DNA from: Mailhella sp.
GTDB taxonomy: Bacteria > Desulfobacterota > Desulfovibrionia > Desulfovibrionales > Desulfovibrionaceae
Length of the DNA: 6,353 nt
Assembly: GCA_017940105.1 (NCBI GenBank)
Contig: JAGAZG010000199.1
Location: 1 to 6,353 of the forward strand
Direction of reading: 5' to 3'
The stretch's first letter is position 1. Each line of letters opens with the position of its first letter. Shown here in pieces: positions 1 through 5,951 of the stretch. The translations under genes were made by a program, and so were the position numbers. The notes beneath the pieces were generated by a model, which had not been told where the DNA came from, did not search any database, and was given only the letters and a program-made list of their open reading frames with translations.

Positions 1-20
1 AACGCGTTGAGGAGCGCATT

Positions 21-593
21 ATGCCATGGATCGCTGCAGCAGTCTTATGCATTCTTCTTTTTGCATTTCCCAAGAAGGCCGCTCTCCTTCTGTCTGTTCT
101 TGCCGGAGCAGCATCTCTTCTATGGGGCGGTATCTGGGCATACAACACATGGCAGAATGCGCGGATCAGCCGTATCGAAATCGTCATTTCCCTGCCGGAA
201 TATCCGCAATCGCAAGCCAGCGACATGCCGGTTTCCTGGAAAAAGTCCGGCAAAGAAAAGGAACTGCGCGAATTGTGGACGGGACCTCTTTCTGAAAATG
301 AAAAACGCCGTTCAGCCAACAGCATGGTGCACGGTTGTGACATGGATGCTCCCCTGCTCGCCAGCATATACAACGGCAATGCTGACGCACTCCTGCGCTA
401 CGGCATTGCTGTAGAAGCCTACCAGGATGGAAGAAGCACCAATCTTGCCTCTCACTACCAGACCGTGCTCGACATCATCATCGGGCCGGGCGAGCGCAAA
501 ACACTTTGCATTCCTGCCCCCAGGCTTAAAGGCGGTGTTTCTCTTAATGACGTTGTGTTCAAATCATATGTCTTTGATCCCCTTTTTGACTGA
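21..593 (+). CDS. Hypothetical protein with two N-terminal membrane helices
   Basis: A 190-residue protein of no family I recognise. The ATG is preceded by GAGGAG at 9-14, a good Shine-Dalgarno at normal spacing, which supports this start. Residues about 3-18 and 22-40 are strongly hydrophobic, split by PKK, so the N-terminus probably forms a membrane hairpin. Residues 41-190 are polar and end in a segment rich in beta-strand-forming residues, with HYQTVLDIIIGPGERKTLCI at about 144-163. This could be a soluble beta-rich domain anchored to the membrane, which is inference only. The next gene starts 5 bp after the stop, so the two are probably cotranscribed. The gene converges on the transporter operon and has no evident functional link to it. 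Other long frames over this stretch look like shadows. I am confident the gene is real but cannot assign a function. Confidence 0.75.
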   Translation: MPWIAAAVLCILLFAFPKKAALLLSVLAGAASLLWGGIWAYNTWQNARISRIEIVISLPEYPQSQASDMPVSWKKSGKEKELRELWTGPLSENEKRRSANSMVHGCDMDAPLLASIYNGNADALLRYGIAVEAYQDGRSTNLASHYQTVLDIIIGPGERKTLCIPAPRLKGGVSLNDVVFKSYVFDPLFD

Positions 594-598
594 AAAGC

Positions 599-874
599 AT
601 GGTGCTGTCCATGGATCTTCACAACAATAATGGTGCCCATGACATGCAAACTAACGGCCTGCCTGGCTGCAAAAAGCCGAATCAGAAAAAAAGCAGGATT
701 CTTCTGCTTCTTTTTGCCATAGCCTTTGCCTTGTGCTGGGGGCTGCCAAAAGCGATTTACAACAGGGATTTTGGGTTTGCCTGGCTTGTATTTGTCGCAT
801 GCGTTTGCCTGGCCTGGCTTATAATCCGCCCATCAGCAGTTCGCAGGATCAAGCAGAAGAAAACGCATCAATAG
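599..874 (+). CDS. Small two-helix membrane protein, unknown function
   Basis: Up to 91 residues, starting 5 bp after the stop of the preceding gene. Helices are predicted at about residues 33-50 (ILLLLFAIAFALCWGL) and 58-77 (FGFAWLVFVACVCLAWLII). A lysine-rich segment precedes the first helix and RRIKQKK follows the second, so by the positive-inside rule both ends are probably cytoplasmic. The start is uncertain. ATG at 599 has no clear Shine-Dalgarno and may rely on coupling to the upstream stop. In-frame ATGs at 611 and 644 are alternatives, and the one at 644 would still keep both helices. I recognise no family. The shared direction, spacing and membrane character suggest it works with the 190-residue neighbour. 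Confidence 0.6.
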   Translation: MVLSMDLHNNNGAHDMQTNGLPGCKKPNQKKSRILLLLFAIAFALCWGLPKAIYNRDFGFAWLVFVACVCLAWLIIRPSAVRRIKQKKTHQ

Positions 875-900
875 AAGCAAATGCATTCCCCTTAACAGCA

Positions 901-932
901 AGCGGCTCTCACTGCACGCAGTGAGAGCCGCT
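901..932. terminator. Perfect hairpin between convergent genes, probable bidirectional terminator
   Basis: The arms AGCGGCTCTCACTG (901-914) and CAGTGAGAGCCGCT (919-932) are perfect reverse complements, giving a 14-bp stem with a 4-nt loop. The hairpin lies 27 bp after the + strand gene stop at 874 and 24 bp after the - strand gene stop at 956. Neither side has a proper U-tract: the + side reads GTCAATCAATC and the - side reads TGCTGTTAAGG. It may therefore end transcription weakly or act mainly as a 3'-end stabiliser for both messages. The placement makes the terminator reading likely. Confidence 0.7.
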
Positions 933-955
933 GTCAATCAATCAGCAATCAAAGA

Positions 956-2032
956 TTATTTGTAAGGCTTAATTTCCTTGACCATATCAAGATACTTGCC
1001 AGTGGCATACTTGCCGTCGCCAACGACATCGCACTCAGCCTGGGTGATGCGCCCGACGGAAGTGAAGAACTTTGCGATATCGCCCTGCCACTGCTGGGCA
1101 GTGCTCTGACCCTTTGATTCGTCAAACATGGCCTTCTGCTGCTCAAGATTGAACACCGGGTGTGTCTGCAAGTCCTTGAGGGCCAGTTCTGCAGAATATT
1201 CCTTGCCGACCCATTCCAGGAAGAAGCGCTGGTATTCTGGAACCAGAGATTCCAGCGGTTCGTTCTGCAGCATGTTCACGGCGCGCAGATAGACAGAAAG
1301 GAACTTGGCTGCGACTTCAGGATTCTTTTCAGCATAGTTCTTGTCGGCGCAAAGAACGATGGGGAGGCCGCGTCCGCTGGTATTCACGGTGCCGGCGATC
1401 TTCCAGCCGAGTTCTTCGCCCTTGTACATATGGGGAGCCCAGAGGGCCACACCGTCGCCGATGCCTTTTTCAAAGGCTGCCAGGGCCTGAGCCTGGTCCA
1501 TGTTCTTAATCACGACGTCCTTATCGGTAAGTCCGAGGGTGCTGAGCCAGGAGCTGAGGGCATAATGCGCTGAAGACACCGTGGTGCAAAGGAAGGTCTT
1601 GCCTTTGACATCCTTGGGATCGCCGAGGACTTCAGGATGGTCTTTGTTGAAGCCCTTGGTCTTGGCAATGGGGCTGTCTGGGCGGACCATCACACAGTTC
1701 GTAAAGGATTCGTCGTTGCCTATGAGAATGACCTGGACGCCATAGCGCAGGGCACCCATCATTGCTGGTACGGCGCCTTCACCTGCGAACACCCATTCGC
1801 CTGCGGGAAGAGCGTTGATGATATCCATGCCGGAGCTGAAGAGAAGCATTTCGATGTCAAGGCCGACTTCTTTGTCCCAGCCTTTTTCATGTGCATACCA
1901 CATCAGAAAGCTTTCATGCTCGTCCATCCATGCAGTTTTGATATGCAGAGGCTTATCGGCGGCAAATGCCATTGCTCCGATAACGAGGGTAAGCACACAC
2001 GTAAGAATGCCGGATGTCAGTTTTTTAAACAT
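956..2032 (-). CDS. Periplasmic substrate-binding protein of a nitrate/sulfonate/taurine-type ABC importer
   Basis: A 358-residue protein with a classical Sec signal peptide: basic MFKK, a hydrophobic core at about 7-22, and AFA followed by ADKP giving likely cleavage after residue 24. There is no lipobox, so it should be free in the periplasm. The mature part has the NMT1/SsuA/TauA-like two-lobe layout. IKTAWMDEHESFLMWYAHEKG opens lobe 1, FAGEGAVPAMMGALRYGVQV (82-101) is the first ligand-cleft loop, and TTVSSAHYALSSWLSTLGL (150-168) starts the second lobe. ALWAP (196-200) is at the usual cleft position. ATG at 2032 is preceded by GGAGGA (2039-2044), a strong ribosome site. It is the last gene of the operon and has its own upstream hairpin, consistent with higher production than the membrane parts. 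The ligand cannot be read out; an organic anion such as a sulfonate is an inference from the family. Confidence 0.9.
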   Translation of the reverse strand: MFKKLTSGILTCVLTLVIGAMAFAADKPLHIKTAWMDEHESFLMWYAHEKGWDKEVGLDIEMLLFSSGMDIINALPAGEWVFAGEGAVPAMMGALRYGVQVILIGNDESFTNCVMVRPDSPIAKTKGFNKDHPEVLGDPKDVKGKTFLCTTVSSAHYALSSWLSTLGLTDKDVVIKNMDQAQALAAFEKGIGDGVALWAPHMYKGEELGWKIAGTVNTSGRGLPIVLCADKNYAEKNPEVAAKFLSVYLRAVNMLQNEPLESLVPEYQRFFLEWVGKEYSAELALKDLQTHPVFNLEQQKAMFDESKGQSTAQQWQGDIAKFFTSVGRITQAECDVVGDGKYATGKYLDMVKEIKPYK

Positions 2033-2052
2033 ACGCTGTCCTCCAACTTTTT

Positions 2053-2080
2053 GGCGGTTCCTGCACCATTCAGAAACGCC
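2053..2080 (-). other. Intra-operon hairpin just upstream of the binding-protein ribosome site
   Basis: On the - strand, GGCG-U-UUCUG can pair with CAGGAA-C-CGCC around a 7-nt loop, with one mismatch and one bulged G. It ends about 8 nt before the GGAGGA site of the binding-protein gene and has no U-tract. Hairpins in this position in binding-protein operons often mark a processing point that stabilises the downstream message; applying that here is inference. The remaining bases of this 93-bp gap show no promoter I can defend. Confidence 0.35.
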
Positions 2081-2125
2081 GGTGTTAATCCATGCAGCCG
2101 GGAAAATGTTCCGCAGCCGATCCCT

Positions 2126-2509
2126 CTACTCTTTGACATTCGGATCAGTTCCGGCGAGTGCGCCGATTCCGATCAAACTGTTTTCAGCTTCTCTTGCCTG
2201 CCTGACGATTACGCTGCGCAGGCGAAACGCCTTCCAGAGCAGAAAGCACGCGCCTATGCCAAGCAGTCCTGCAAGGTACGGACGGGGTTCCAAAAACCAC
2301 GTGCAGGCAGCAGCAAGGCTGAGCACAAGACAGCCAAGGCGCAGAATGAAAAGCCGGTCGTAGGCTTCGCCTATCTTCTGCTGCGTTTCTGTAGCGCCAT
2401 GCCCTCTTCTGTCCAGGCCGTACTTTCTTTTAACGAAACGCTGCGTTCCGTAAAAGGCGACCGCTACACCGGCGCAACCGAAAAGAAGTCCAAGAGAAGA
2501 TGATTCCAT
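2126..2509 (-). CDS. Small three-helix membrane protein embedded in the transporter operon
   Basis: A 127-residue protein of no family I recognise. Predicted membrane helices lie at about residues 5-21 (SLGLLFGCAGVAVAFYG), 54-71 (LFILRLGCLVLSLAAACT) and 78-94 (YLAGLLGIGACFLLWKA). A basic loop, RFVKRKYGLDRRGHG, sits between helices 1 and 2, and RLRSVIVRQARE follows helix 3. Because helix 1 leads into the basic loop, that loop is probably cytoplasmic. The ATG lies 6 bp after the stop of ATPase B. No clear Shine-Dalgarno precedes it, so translation is probably coupled to the ATPase gene. It sits between the ATPase and the binding-protein gene, where standard SsuABC/TauABC operons carry nothing. 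It may be an accessory subunit or a chaperone of the importer, but this rests on position only. A longer antisense frame covers the same bases and looks like a shadow. Confidence 0.7.
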   Translation of the reverse strand: MESSSLGLLFGCAGVAVAFYGTQRFVKRKYGLDRRGHGATETQQKIGEAYDRLFILRLGCLVLSLAAACTWFLEPRPYLAGLLGIGACFLLWKAFRLRSVIVRQAREAENSLIGIGALAGTDPNVKE

Positions 2510-2515
2510 AGCAGG

Positions 2516-3298
2516 TCACAAGACAAGTTCTGTATTGTCAGTGATTTCTTTGCGCAGCTTCAGAAGAGCTTCACTGATATGATCCCTCGGACGCGGCAGA
2601 TCAACCACGTATTCGGTCTTGACCGTTCCGGGAAGTTTGCCCTCCATGAGCACGATGCGGTCAGCCAGAAACAGAGCTTCGTCAATGTTGTTCGTCACAA
2701 AAATAACCGTGCGTTTTTCCTGTTCCCAGATGCGCGCCGTTTCTTTCTGCATGAACATGCGCGTCTGCGCGTCAAGCTGACCGAACGGTTCATCAAGCAG
2801 CATCACCGTCGGGGCGTTGGCATACGCTCTTGCGATGCCGACACGCTGCTTCATGCCGCCTGAAAGCTGATGAGGGTAGTGGTTTTCAAAACCTTGCAGA
2901 CCGACCATGTCAATGTAGTGCTGGGCTATCTCATGCCGCTCGTTCGCGGGAACGTTGCGCAGCTTCAGTCCAAGCTCTACATTGTCGCGAACAGTCTTCC
3001 ATGCAAAAAGCATGTAGCTCTGAAAAACCATGCCGCGGTCAGGCCCGGGGCCGGTGATTGGCTGTCCATCAAGGGTAACAAAACCGGTATCGGGTATTTC
3101 GAGCCCGGCGATGATCTTCAAAAGCGTCGATTTGCCGCACTGACCTGGACCGCATACCACCAGGAATTCATTTTCCATAACGTCAAGGCTGACGTTGCGG
3201 ATGACCGGCACTTCCTGGTTGCCTTTCTGGATAAATGTCTTGCTGACATTATCACAGTGAATCTTCAGTTTGGGATCACAACCGCATTCGTAGTTCAT
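2516..3298 (-). CDS. ABC importer ATPase B (SsuB/TauB-like) with non-canonical switch residue
   Basis: A 260-residue ATP-binding subunit. Numbering is from ATG 3298, which is preferred because AAAGGA (3305-3310) lies 6 nt upstream; the ATG at 3304 would abut that site directly. Motifs in order: Walker A GPGQCGKS at 50-57, Q-loop Gln93 in MVFQ, ABC signature LSGGM at 145-149 followed by KQR, Walker B VMLLDEP with Asp169 and Glu170, and D-loop GQLD at 173-176. Two residues are unusual. The switch histidine is Asn203 (VTNN instead of VTHD/VTHN; codon AAC at 2690-2692). The third Walker A glycine is Gln53 (CAG at 3140-3142). The signature, Walker lysine and catalytic glutamate are intact. The N-terminus carries three cysteines (4, 6 and 15). 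It should act as a cytoplasmic partner of ATPase A. It ends 6 bp before the small membrane-protein gene, while 49 bp separate it from the permease gene upstream. Confidence 0.93.
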   Translation of the reverse strand: MNYECGCDPKLKIHCDNVSKTFIQKGNQEVPVIRNVSLDVMENEFLVVCGPGQCGKSTLLKIIAGLEIPDTGFVTLDGQPITGPGPDRGMVFQSYMLFAWKTVRDNVELGLKLRNVPANERHEIAQHYIDMVGLQGFENHYPHQLSGGMKQRVGIARAYANAPTVMLLDEPFGQLDAQTRMFMQKETARIWEQEKRTVIFVTNNIDEALFLADRIVLMEGKLPGTVKTEYVVDLPRPRDHISEALLKLRKEITDNTELVL

Positions 3299-3304
3299 AG
3301 ACAT

Positions 3305-3310
3305 TCCTTT
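3305..3310 (-). promoter_or_regulatory. Ribosome binding site deciding the ATPase B start
   Basis: AAAGGA on the - strand directly abuts the ATG at 3304 but lies 6 nt before the ATG at 3298. Normal spacing therefore selects ATG 3298 and removes the leading Met-Ser of the longer reading. Confidence 0.6.
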
Positions 3311-3347
3311 GCCAGCCCAGCCAAGGACTGCACGTCATATGTTCCTG

Positions 3348-4190
3348 TTACAGATTTTCTATGCTGCGCTTCCACGGGCAGAGCTTTTTCTCAAGTATGC
3401 CCACGCCCTGAGACGTAAGCCACGCGGCAGCAGCTATAAGAAGCATCCCTCCCAAAACCAGCGTTGGCTTATGGGTATCCATACCGCGCTTGATCAAAAA
3501 GCCGAGTCCAGCGCGCGAATTGGTAAGCTCTGCGGCCAAAACGCAGGTCCAGGCGACGCTGAGGGAAATCTGCAGTCCGGCAAACACCGCAGGAAACGAA
3601 GCCGGAAAACACACGTGGAAGATCTGATCGCGTCTTGAACCGCCAAGGACGCGAATAACATCGTACAGTTCCGGCTCAACCAGCCGCACGCCGTTATAGG
3701 CGTTGAGCAGGCAGGGAACAAACGAACCTATGACGATAATGAATACCTTCGATGTTTCACCGATGCCGAACCACAGCACGGCTATGGTCACCCAGGCAAT
3801 GGGAGGCATGGGCTTGAACAGGTCGAAAAGAGGCTTGACTATGGCATTGACATAAGAATTCAAGGCCATGAACAAACCAAGAGGCACGGCAATGACTGCG
3901 GCGATGAAAAAACCTATCAGCACGCGCTGGGTGCTTGCCCATATATGGCCCCACAAGGTAGAACCGGCGTATTTGATGGAAACGAGCGTAATGATCTGGT
4001 TGAGTACGTCCAGAGGTCGAGCCAGAGAATCGTGGAATATCCTTTCTTTGGCTACATAGTCCCAGAGGAGGAAAAAAAGCACCAGTGACACGACGTTTAG
4101 AAAATACGTGTTGGTCAGAACTCGTTTAAGCGTCCAGGCTTCTTTGTTTCTTGAATGGTCTATGGTTTCGTTAGCAATATTGTTGGACAT
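3348..4190 (-). CDS. ABC importer permease B (SsuC/TauC-like)
   Basis: A 280-residue inner-membrane subunit of the binding-protein-dependent permease type found in nitrate, sulfonate and taurine importers. A polar N-terminus leads into hydrophobic segments at about 30-46, 87-109, 131-163 (probably two helices), 198-220 and 244-262, compatible with the usual six helices. The EAA-type coupling loop that docks on the ATPase is at about 172-198: EPELYDVIRVLGGSRRDQIF followed by HVCFPASFPAVFAGL, with the conserved glycine present. ATG 4190 is preceded by GGAGGT at 4196-4201, which lies inside the last codons of permease A; only 3 bp separate that stop from this start, so the pair is translationally coupled. 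It resembles permease A in layout but clearly differs in sequence, so the channel is probably a heterodimer. Its stop is followed by a short spacer and then the ATPase B gene. Confidence 0.92.
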   Translation of the reverse strand: MSNNIANETIDHSRNKEAWTLKRVLTNTYFLNVVSLVLFFLLWDYVAKERIFHDSLARPLDVLNQIITLVSIKYAGSTLWGHIWASTQRVLIGFFIAAVIAVPLGLFMALNSYVNAIVKPLFDLFKPMPPIAWVTIAVLWFGIGETSKVFIIVIGSFVPCLLNAYNGVRLVEPELYDVIRVLGGSRRDQIFHVCFPASFPAVFAGLQISLSVAWTCVLAAELTNSRAGLGFLIKRGMDTHKPTLVLGGMLLIAAAAWLTSQGVGILEKKLCPWKRSIENL

Positions 4191-4193
4191 GGC

Positions 4194-4988
4194 TTACCTC
4201 CGGATGCCGGCCAGAAGTTTCTTTTCGATCTCGTCGATGATGAAGCCGATAATGGCGCCGGAAATGCCGACGCAAATCATGCCCAGCACGATGATATCAG
4301 GACGAGCGACGCGCCCACCCATGGTAATGAGGTATCCAAGGCCGGAGTCGGCAGCCAGCAGTTCTGCGCCGACGAGGTTGGTCCAGCAGTAGGTCAGGGC
4401 GAGCTGCAATGCACCGAAGACCATTGGCAGTGCTGACGGTATGCACAGCTGCTTGAATATCTGCCAGTCGCTTGCGCCGTATGTGCGGGCCATCTGAATG
4501 AGAGTTGGGTTTGTCATGCGGACGCCCACCCACGAATTGATGACGCACGGCACGATGCCGGCTATCCAGATAATGAACACTTTGCCGGTGAGCCCGATGC
4601 CAAACCAGAAAACCGTGAGAGGTATCCACGCAATGGGGGGAATGGGGCGGATAAGCTCAAAAATGGGGCGGCACAGTCCTTCGACGACTTTGAACCAGCC
4701 CATGAACAGCCCAAGGGGGATGCCCACGAGGAGCGAAAGCCCGTAACCGATGAAAGCTTCCTGTATAGAAGTCCAGGCGTGCTGGCCCAGAGTGGCTCCG
4801 TCAGGATTAATGTTGCTCAGTTTGTCGACAAACGTTTGAACCACCGTAGACGGCGCGGCAAGCAGCGTGTCTGGAATAAAGCCGGTCCGCACGGCCATTT
4901 CCCAAAGTCCAAAAAAAGCGATGACGCTTATATAAGGCAGGACTATCAATGGAAGCGGTTTTTTGACCTCAACTTTTTGGTACGCCAT
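4194..4988 (-). CDS. ABC importer permease A (SsuC/TauC-like)
   Basis: A 264-residue inner-membrane permease of the same family as permease B. Numbering is from ATG 4988. An in-frame TTG at 5015 would add nine residues, but it has no Shine-Dalgarno and sits inside a small hairpin (5004-5017). ATG 4988 has AAAAGGA (4997-5003) at good spacing. Hydrophobic segments lie at about 12-29, 78-100, 118-132, 136-152, 185-207 and 231-252. The EAA-type loop is at about 160-193, with MARTYGASDWQIFKQLCIPS followed by ALPMVFGAL, and its glycine is conserved. PIPPIAWIPLTVFWFGIGLT (114-133) is the family block just before it, and permease B has the matching PMPPIAWVTIAVLWFGIGET. It is the second gene of the operon, 52 bp after ATPase A and 3 bp before permease B. 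Confidence 0.92.
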   Translation of the reverse strand: MAYQKVEVKKPLPLIVLPYISVIAFFGLWEMAVRTGFIPDTLLAAPSTVVQTFVDKLSNINPDGATLGQHAWTSIQEAFIGYGLSLLVGIPLGLFMGWFKVVEGLCRPIFELIRPIPPIAWIPLTVFWFGIGLTGKVFIIWIAGIVPCVINSWVGVRMTNPTLIQMARTYGASDWQIFKQLCIPSALPMVFGALQLALTYCWTNLVGAELLAADSGLGYLITMGGRVARPDIIVLGMICVGISGAIIGFIIDEIEKKLLAGIRR

Positions 4989-4996
4989 ATGCTGTA

Positions 4997-5017
4997 TCCT
5001 TTTCGTTGCGTTCAACG
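4997..5017 (-). promoter_or_regulatory. Ribosome binding site and small hairpin deciding the permease A start
   Basis: On the - strand a 14-nt element, CGTTG-AACG-CAACG (5004-5017), folds into a perfect 5-bp stem. AAAAGGA (4997-5003) follows directly and the ATG at 4988 comes 8 nt later. The TTG that would start a longer reading lies within the stem. The element may hold the ribosome site open, which is inference. Confidence 0.5.
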
Positions 5018-5040
5018 ACGGCAGGTGAAAAAGCCGAGGC

Positions 5041-5796
5041 TTACCACCAGCGGATAAGTTCCGTCACCAGTTTGCGAATCTCGACAAACTTTGGATCGAT
5101 AAGGTCGCGCGGACGGGGAAGGTCAACGACGACTTCCTGCTTGATACTCGTCGGCTTGTTGGTCAGCACGAGGATGCGTTCTGCAACATAGACGGCCTCT
5201 TCGATATTATGCGTCACGAAAAGAACGGTACTGCCCAGAGTGCGCCACAGCTTGACAAGCTCGTCTTCAAGATAGTAGCGCAGCTTCACGTCAAGCTGTC
5301 CGTACGGCTCATCCATGAGAAGGAGGTCGGGATTGACGGCGAAAGCACGCGAAACCGCGATGCGCTGCATCATGCTTGCAGAGACCTGGTTTGGGTAGAG
5401 GTCAGCGCACGAAGAAAGGCCGACGAGCTCCATGATCTTGTTTGCCCGCTCTTCACGCTCTTCTTTGCCGACACCCTTTATCTCCATGCCATAGGCCACA
5501 TTTTCACGCACGGTGCGCCACGGAAGGCATGTAGGTTCCTGAAACACATAAGAAATGTTGTGTTTCCGCGGATTAGCCACCTCGCCGTCGATGAGTATTT
5601 CGCCCTTCGTAGTGGGCATGAGCTTTGAAAGGCAGTTCAAAAACGTTGTCTTGCCACATCCTGTGGGGCCGACGATAGCGAGCAGTTCACCCTTTTTGAT
5701 GGTGAAGTTTATATCGTTAAGCACCGTCAGGTCGCCAAAACTCTTTGTGAGATTATTAACCCTGATTTTTACGGGAGATTCCTGATCTTCGAGCAC
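5041..5796 (-). CDS. ABC importer ATPase A (SsuB/TauB-like) with degenerate signature motif
   Basis: A 251-residue ATP-binding subunit and first gene of the operon. It starts at GTG 5796, supported by a strong AAAGGAG (5803-5809) 6 nt upstream. Motifs in order: Walker A GPTGCGKT at 43-50, Q-loop Gln86 in YVFQ, Walker B LLLMDEP with Asp162 and Glu163, D-loop GQLD at 166-169, and switch histidine His196 in VTHN (CAT at 5209-5211). The ABC signature is degenerate: at 138-142 it reads VSASM instead of LSGGM, with both glycines replaced by Ala140 and Ser141 (codons GCA and AGC at 5374-5379). The flanks remain recognisable, with YPNQ before and MQR after, so this is substitution and not a frameshift. 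The defect complements those in ATPase B and suggests the two form an unequal pair. The 175-bp leader before it holds regulatory-looking structure. Confidence 0.93.
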   Translation of the reverse strand: MLEDQESPVKIRVNNLTKSFGDLTVLNDINFTIKKGELLAIVGPTGCGKTTFLNCLSKLMPTTKGEILIDGEVANPRKHNISYVFQEPTCLPWRTVRENVAYGMEIKGVGKEEREERANKIMELVGLSSCADLYPNQVSASMMQRIAVSRAFAVNPDLLLMDEPYGQLDVKLRYYLEDELVKLWRTLGSTVLFVTHNIEEAVYVAERILVLTNKPTSIKQEVVVDLPRPRDLIDPKFVEIRKLVTELIRWW

Positions 5797-5802
5797 AGGC
5801 GG

Positions 5803-5839
5803 CTCCTTTGTTGATTATTATTTCGAAAAGGGAACCTTT
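5803..5839 (-). promoter_or_regulatory. Operon ribosome binding site with a possible sequestering switch
   Basis: The ATPase A ribosome site AAAGGAG lies at 5803-5809. Upstream on the same strand, CCTTT (5827-5831) can pair with AAAGG at 5835-5839 across a 3-nt loop. It could instead pair with the AAAGG of the ribosome site (5805-5809) across a 17-nt loop. The two pairings exclude each other, so the segment could switch between an open and a masked ribosome site. The complementarities are visible; the switching is inference. The stems are only 5 bp. Confidence 0.35.
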
Positions 5840-5849
5840 AAATCTCTAT

Positions 5850-5918
5850 GATCTGCCGCTTTGCCTGAGACCTGAGGACCGCATGTTGCCTGCCGGTCAC
5901 AGGAATGAATGTTTCGCC
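5850..5918 (-). promoter_or_regulatory. Candidate riboswitch-like leader element resembling part of a glycine aptamer
   Basis: On the - strand three blocks occur in the order found in glycine riboswitch aptamers (gcvT motif). GGCGAAAC (5911-5918) resembles the GGAGAG block. GACCGGCAGGCAAC (5885-5898) resembles CACCGAAGGAGCAA. TCTCAGGCAAAGCGGCAG (5853-5870) resembles CTCTCAGGCAAAAGGACAG, with an exact match over TCTCAGGCAAA. Against it, the first block would pair with TCTC with one mismatch, the middle block is shortened, and I find no convincing P1 stem. An alternative stem (GACCG 5894-5898 with CGGTC 5877-5881) would disrupt the core. It lies in the leader of the transporter operon, 54 nt before the GTG start, a fitting place for a riboswitch. 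It may be a diverged aptamer, another RNA element, or chance. Confidence 0.3.
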
Positions 5919-5922
5919 GATG

Positions 5923-5951
5923 GCTGCCGGCCCGAAAACAGGGCCGGCAGC
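5923..5951. repeat. Perfect inverted repeat after the dehydrogenase gene, possible terminator
   Basis: The arms GCTGCCGGCCC (5923-5933) and GGGCCGGCAGC (5941-5951) form a perfect 11-bp GC-rich stem with a 7-nt loop, starting 20 bp after the dehydrogenase stop. A terminator of that gene is the obvious reading. However, on the - strand the T-rich tract precedes the hairpin and the bases after it (CATCGGCG) are not T-rich. It would be a weak intrinsic terminator, an attenuator or an RNA 3'-end stabiliser. I see no defensible -35/-10 pair around it, so whether the transporter operon has its own promoter here is open. Confidence 0.5.

Noticed and set aside
1..8. Palindrome AACGCGTT at the left edge
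   Set aside because: Eight bases of palindrome at a cut edge are expected by chance and have no supporting context.
1160..1573. + strand open frame of 137 codons
   Set aside because: It is fully antisense to the binding-protein gene, which has clear family features. No ribosome site or domain is visible for it.
1637..2503. Long + strand open frame of 288 codons
   Set aside because: It lies antisense to the start of the binding-protein gene and to the small membrane-protein gene. Its translation is rich in His, Cys and Gln without domain pattern, while the - strand frames have a signal peptide, ribosome sites and membrane helices.
2870..3418. + strand open frame of 182 codons
   Set aside because: It is antisense to ATPase B and the end of permease B, both with unmistakable motifs.
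5371..5385. Sequence error or frameshift as the cause of VSASM in ATPase A
   Set aside because: The frame stays open and the flanking YPNQ and MQR are in register. Both glycine positions would need separate multi-base errors, so true substitution is more likely.
5209..5628. + strand open frame of 139 codons
   Set aside because: It is antisense to ATPase A across its signature and Walker B motifs, and its composition is typical of a shadow frame.
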